From an uncultured Oscillospiraceae bacterium (lineage in GTDB: Bacteria; Bacillota; Clostridia; Oscillospirales; Oscillospiraceae): 6,836 nucleotides of DNA. Location: positions 1 to 6,836 of the forward strand of contig CAKUHV010000088.1 of assembly GCA_934659445.1 (NCBI GenBank), written 5' to 3'. Below are positions 5,325 to 6,836 of this stretch, piece by piece. The position numbers and the translations under genes were made by a program. How positions within the stretch are numbered: position 1 is the first letter of the stretch; each line of letters begins with the position of its first letter. Under the pieces are notes generated by a model that was given only the letters and a program-made list of their open reading frames with translations, made no database searches and was not told where the DNA came from.

Positions 5325-5347
5325 TGTTATTAAGGAGGAAACCCAAC

Positions 5348-5662
5348 ATGGCAGCTCAGAAAGAAATGATCCGCATCCGCCTGAAGGCCTATGACCATCA
5401 GCTGATCGACCAGTCCGCTGAGAAGATCGTAGAGACCGCCAAGCGCACCGGAGCCACCGTCTCCGGCCCCATCCCCCTGCCCACCAAGAAGGAGATCGTC
5501 ACCATCCTGCGTGCTACCCATAAGTACAAGGATTCCCGCGAGCAGTTCGAGCGCCGCACCCATAAGCGCCTGATCGACGTGGTGAAGCCCTCTCCCAAGA
5601 CTGTGGAGGCTCTGATGAGTCTGGAGCTCCCCGCCGGGGTGGAAATTGAAATTAAACTGTAA
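5348..5662 (+). CDS. rpsJ: 30S ribosomal protein S10
   Basis: The protein has 104 residues, the normal size for S10, a 30S head protein that also serves as NusE in transcription antitermination. The sequence is a clear full-length match: [20 protein letters not shown] near the N-terminus, [16 protein letters not shown] in the middle, then [20 protein letters not shown] and the C-terminal [11 protein letters not shown]. The start is fixed by AAGGAGG (5332-5338) 9 nt upstream; an in-frame extension back to 5159 would run through the leader terminator and lacks family similarity. It is the first gene of the S10 operon, as usual. It uses a more restrained codon set than spoIIE, as expected for a highly expressed gene. 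Regulation is probably through the structured leader. Confidence 0.98.
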   Translation: MAAQKEMIRIRLKAYDHQLIDQSAEKIVETAKRTGATVSGPIPLPTKKEIVTILRATHKYKDSREQFERRTHKRLIDVVKPSPKTVEALMSLELPAGVEIEIKL

Positions 5663-5693
5663 TTTCAAACCCGCCCACCCACCCTTTTGCGGT

Positions 5694-5830
5694 ATAGGGG
5701 CTGCGCCCCTATGACCCCATTTTGCGGCGCAGGCCGCAAACAAATCCGTTGAACCCGCAGTCCGCCGCGCTTTGAGGCGGACGGGTCAAGTTGAAAAACC
5801 AATGGGAGCCTGATGCCCAAGTTTTTCAAC
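5694..5830 (+). other. Four consecutive hairpins in the rpsJ-rplC gap
   Basis: Hairpin 1: ATAGGGGC/GCCCCTAT (5694-5712, loop TGC). Hairpin 2: TTTGCGGC/GCCGCAAA (5721-5740, loop GCAG). Hairpin 3: GTCCGCC/GGCGGAC (5760-5782), extended by TTGA-CCC/GGGTCAA (5749-5756, 5783-5789) to 14 bp with two bulges. Hairpin 4: GTTGAAAAAC/GTTTTTCAAC (5790-5799, 5821-5830), a perfect 10 bp with an inner TGGG/CCCA. Stems 1-3 are GC-rich and none is followed by a proper T-run. TTTTGCGG also occurs at 5685-5692, so the 3' arm of hairpin 2 has an alternative partner. I find no promoter between the genes. Confidence 0.7.
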
Positions 5831-5858
5831 CAATAACCTTTAAGGAGGAAAAATCCAA

Positions 5859-6587
5859 ATGGAGAAAGCGATCATCGGCAAAAAGATCGGCATGACCCAG
5901 ATCTTCGATGAAGCCGGCCATGTGGTGCCCGTCACCATTATCCAGGCCGGCCCCTGCACCGTGGTGCAGAAGAAGACCGCCGAGAAGGATGGCTATGAGG
6001 CCATTCAGCTGGGTTACGAGACCGTTCCCGAGCGCAAGCTGACCAAGCCCGAGTTGGGCCACCAGAAGAAGGCCGGCCTGGAGGAGTTCAAGAAGGTCCT
6101 GAAGGAGTTCCCTCTGGCCGACTGCTCCAAGTACCAGGTGGGCGATGTGCTGAACGCCGACGTGTTCGCCGCGGGCGACCGCGTGGACGTGACCGGCATC
6201 AGCAAGGGCCACGGCTTCCAGGGCGTTGTTAAGCGTCACGGCGCCGCCATCAAGAGAGTCACCCACGGCGGCGGCCCCGTCCACCGTCATCAGGGCTCTC
6301 TGGGCTCCGGCACCGACCCCAGCCGCATCTTCAAGGGCCGCGACGGCGCCGGCCAGATGGGCAACGAGCAGGTCACCGTTATGAATCTTGACGTGGTCAA
6401 GGTGGACACCGAGCTGGGCGTCATCGCACTGCGCGGCGCCGTGCCCGGCCCCAAGAACGGCGTGGTGTTCCTGCACAACAGCGTCAAGAAGGTCTTCGAG
6501 GCCAAGGGCGCTGCCGGCATCAGCGTCAACCCGCAGAAGGCCTCTGCCCGCGTCAACCCGCAGAAGGCTTCCGCCCGCAACAAGTAA
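5859..6587 (+). CDS. rplC: 50S ribosomal protein L3 with extended C-terminus
   Basis: L3 is an early-assembling 50S protein near the peptidyl transferase centre. Family signatures run throughout: the N-terminal IIGKKIGMTQIFDEAGHVVPVT, KGHGFQGVVKRHG in the middle, the HRHQGSLGSGTDPSRIFKG loop, and GQMGNEQVTVMNLDVVKVD followed by GAVPGPKNG. The length of 242 residues exceeds the usual 205-215. The excess lies at the C-terminus, where the 9-residue unit VNPQKASAR is present twice (residues 223-231 and 232-240) before a final Asn-Lys. The start is supported by AAGGAGG (5842-5848) 10 nt upstream. It is second in the S10 operon, in the expected order, but separated from rpsJ by 196 bp of hairpins. 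Confidence 0.97.
   Translation: MEKAIIGKKIGMTQIFDEAGHVVPVTIIQAGPCTVVQKKTAEKDGYEAIQLGYETVPERKLTKPELGHQKKAGLEEFKKVLKEFPLADCSKYQVGDVLNADVFAAGDRVDVTGISKGHGFQGVVKRHGAAIKRVTHGGGPVHRHQGSLGSGTDPSRIFKGRDGAGQMGNEQVTVMNLDVVKVDTELGVIALRGAVPGPKNGVVFLHNSVKKVFEAKGAAGISVNPQKASARVNPQKASARNK
6525..6578 (+). repeat. 27-bp tandem duplication in the 3' end of rplC
   Basis: Two adjacent 27-bp units (6525-6551 and 6552-6578) differ at only two positions, both in third codon bases, so both encode VNPQKASAR. The near identity suggests a fairly recent in-frame duplication, or conversion, that keeps a basic tail. Confidence 0.9.
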
Positions 6588-6606
6588 GGAAAGGAGAGAT
6601 TGAGTC

Positions 6607-6836
6607 ATGCCTAAAGCGAACGTGTTCAACATGGCCGGTCAGCAGGTCGGCGAGATCGAGCTCTCCGAGGCCGTCTTCGGGATCGAGCCCAACGAGGCTG
6701 TGGTCCACGAGGTGGTCAAGAATCACCTTGCTAACTGCCGTCAGGGCACTCAGAGCGCCCTGACCCGCGCCGAGGTCTCCGGCGGCGGCAAGAAGCCCTG
6801 GCGCCAGAAGGGCACCGGTCACGCCCGTCAGGGCAG
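6607..6836 (+). CDS. rplD: 50S ribosomal protein L4, N-terminal part (runs off the window)
   Basis: The first 76 codons are present and the gene continues past the window edge. L4 lines the peptide exit tunnel; in E. coli it also represses its own S10 operon by attenuation and translation control. [25 protein letters not shown] is the typical L4 opening, and the segment with [18 protein letters not shown] is the conserved basic loop that enters the tunnel. AAGGAG (6591-6596) lies 10 nt before ATG, and the gene starts 19 bp after the rplC stop, so translation is likely coupled. Gene order rpsJ-rplC-rplD is the standard S10 order. Confidence 0.97.
   Translation, partial: MPKANVFNMAGQQVGEIELSEAVFGIEPNEAVVHEVVKNHLANCRQGTQSALTRAEVSGGGKKPWRQKGTGHARQG

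Noticed and set aside
5159..5347. N-terminal extension of S10 starting at 5159
   Set aside because: It would translate through the structured leader and terminator, gives 63 residues absent from the S10 family, and a near-perfect ribosome binding site precedes ATG 5348.
5663..5858. A second promoter before rplC using TTGAAC or TTGAAA
   Set aside because: No TATAAT-like hexamer occurs at 16-19 nt from either TTGA-type sequence (5749, 5791).
1..6836. CRISPR array, insertion sequence transposase, phage or defence genes
   Set aside because: No regularly spaced repeats, transposase or integrase motifs, or defence protein signatures were seen; all full-size coding genes are chromosomal housekeeping or sporulation genes.

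Overview
The window looks like chromosome of a GC-rich, spore-forming member of the Clostridia, most likely an Oscillospiraceae-type gut bacterium (Flavonifractor/Oscillibacter-like). This rests on a sporulation phosphatase gene (spoIIE), a Firmicutes YloU-FakA gene pair, ribosomal protein genes with strong AAGGAGG ribosome binding sites, and very high GC at third codon positions. The genus is inferred from these traits and was not searched.

Layout. Positions 1-2180 are read on the minus strand: an Asp23/YloU-family protein (1833-2180), then the fatty acid kinase ATP-binding subunit FakA (112-1803), then a tRNA-Arg(CCU) with encoded CCA (1-77). The three are close enough to share a transcript. 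A compact divergent intergenic region (2181-2395) carries a good sigma-A-type promoter for yloU-fakA with an inverted repeat across its -35 box, a perfect 12-bp palindrome, and a perfect TATAAT box for the plus-strand gene. That gene is spoIIE (2396-4741), encoding a polytopic membrane PP2C phosphatase; it contains a very tight G-quadruplex motif.

Positions 4742-5347 hold no protein gene of normal size but are full of structure. After spoIIE comes a 14-bp GC-rich hairpin embedded in a nested, MITE-like palindromic element of about 200 bp (4784-4989). Next is a strong TTGACA/TATGAT promoter, followed by a roughly 260-nt leader ahead of the S10 ribosomal protein operon. That leader folds into several hairpins and contains a textbook intrinsic terminator (5220-5249) about 100 nt before rpsJ, with upstream segments that can pair alternatively. 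This looks like transcription attenuation of the S10 operon and is the most interesting signal in the window.

The S10 operon then begins: rpsJ (5348-5662), an unusually long 196-bp gap with four consecutive hairpins, rplC (5859-6587) with a tandemly duplicated 9-residue C-terminal tail, and the first 76 codons of rplD (6607 onward), which runs off the window.

The genes fall into three functional units that are neighbours rather than one pathway: exogenous fatty acid activation with an envelope-associated partner, sigma-F activation during sporulation, and ribosome assembly. The likely new biology is in the RNA and DNA structures between the genes rather than in a new protein system.
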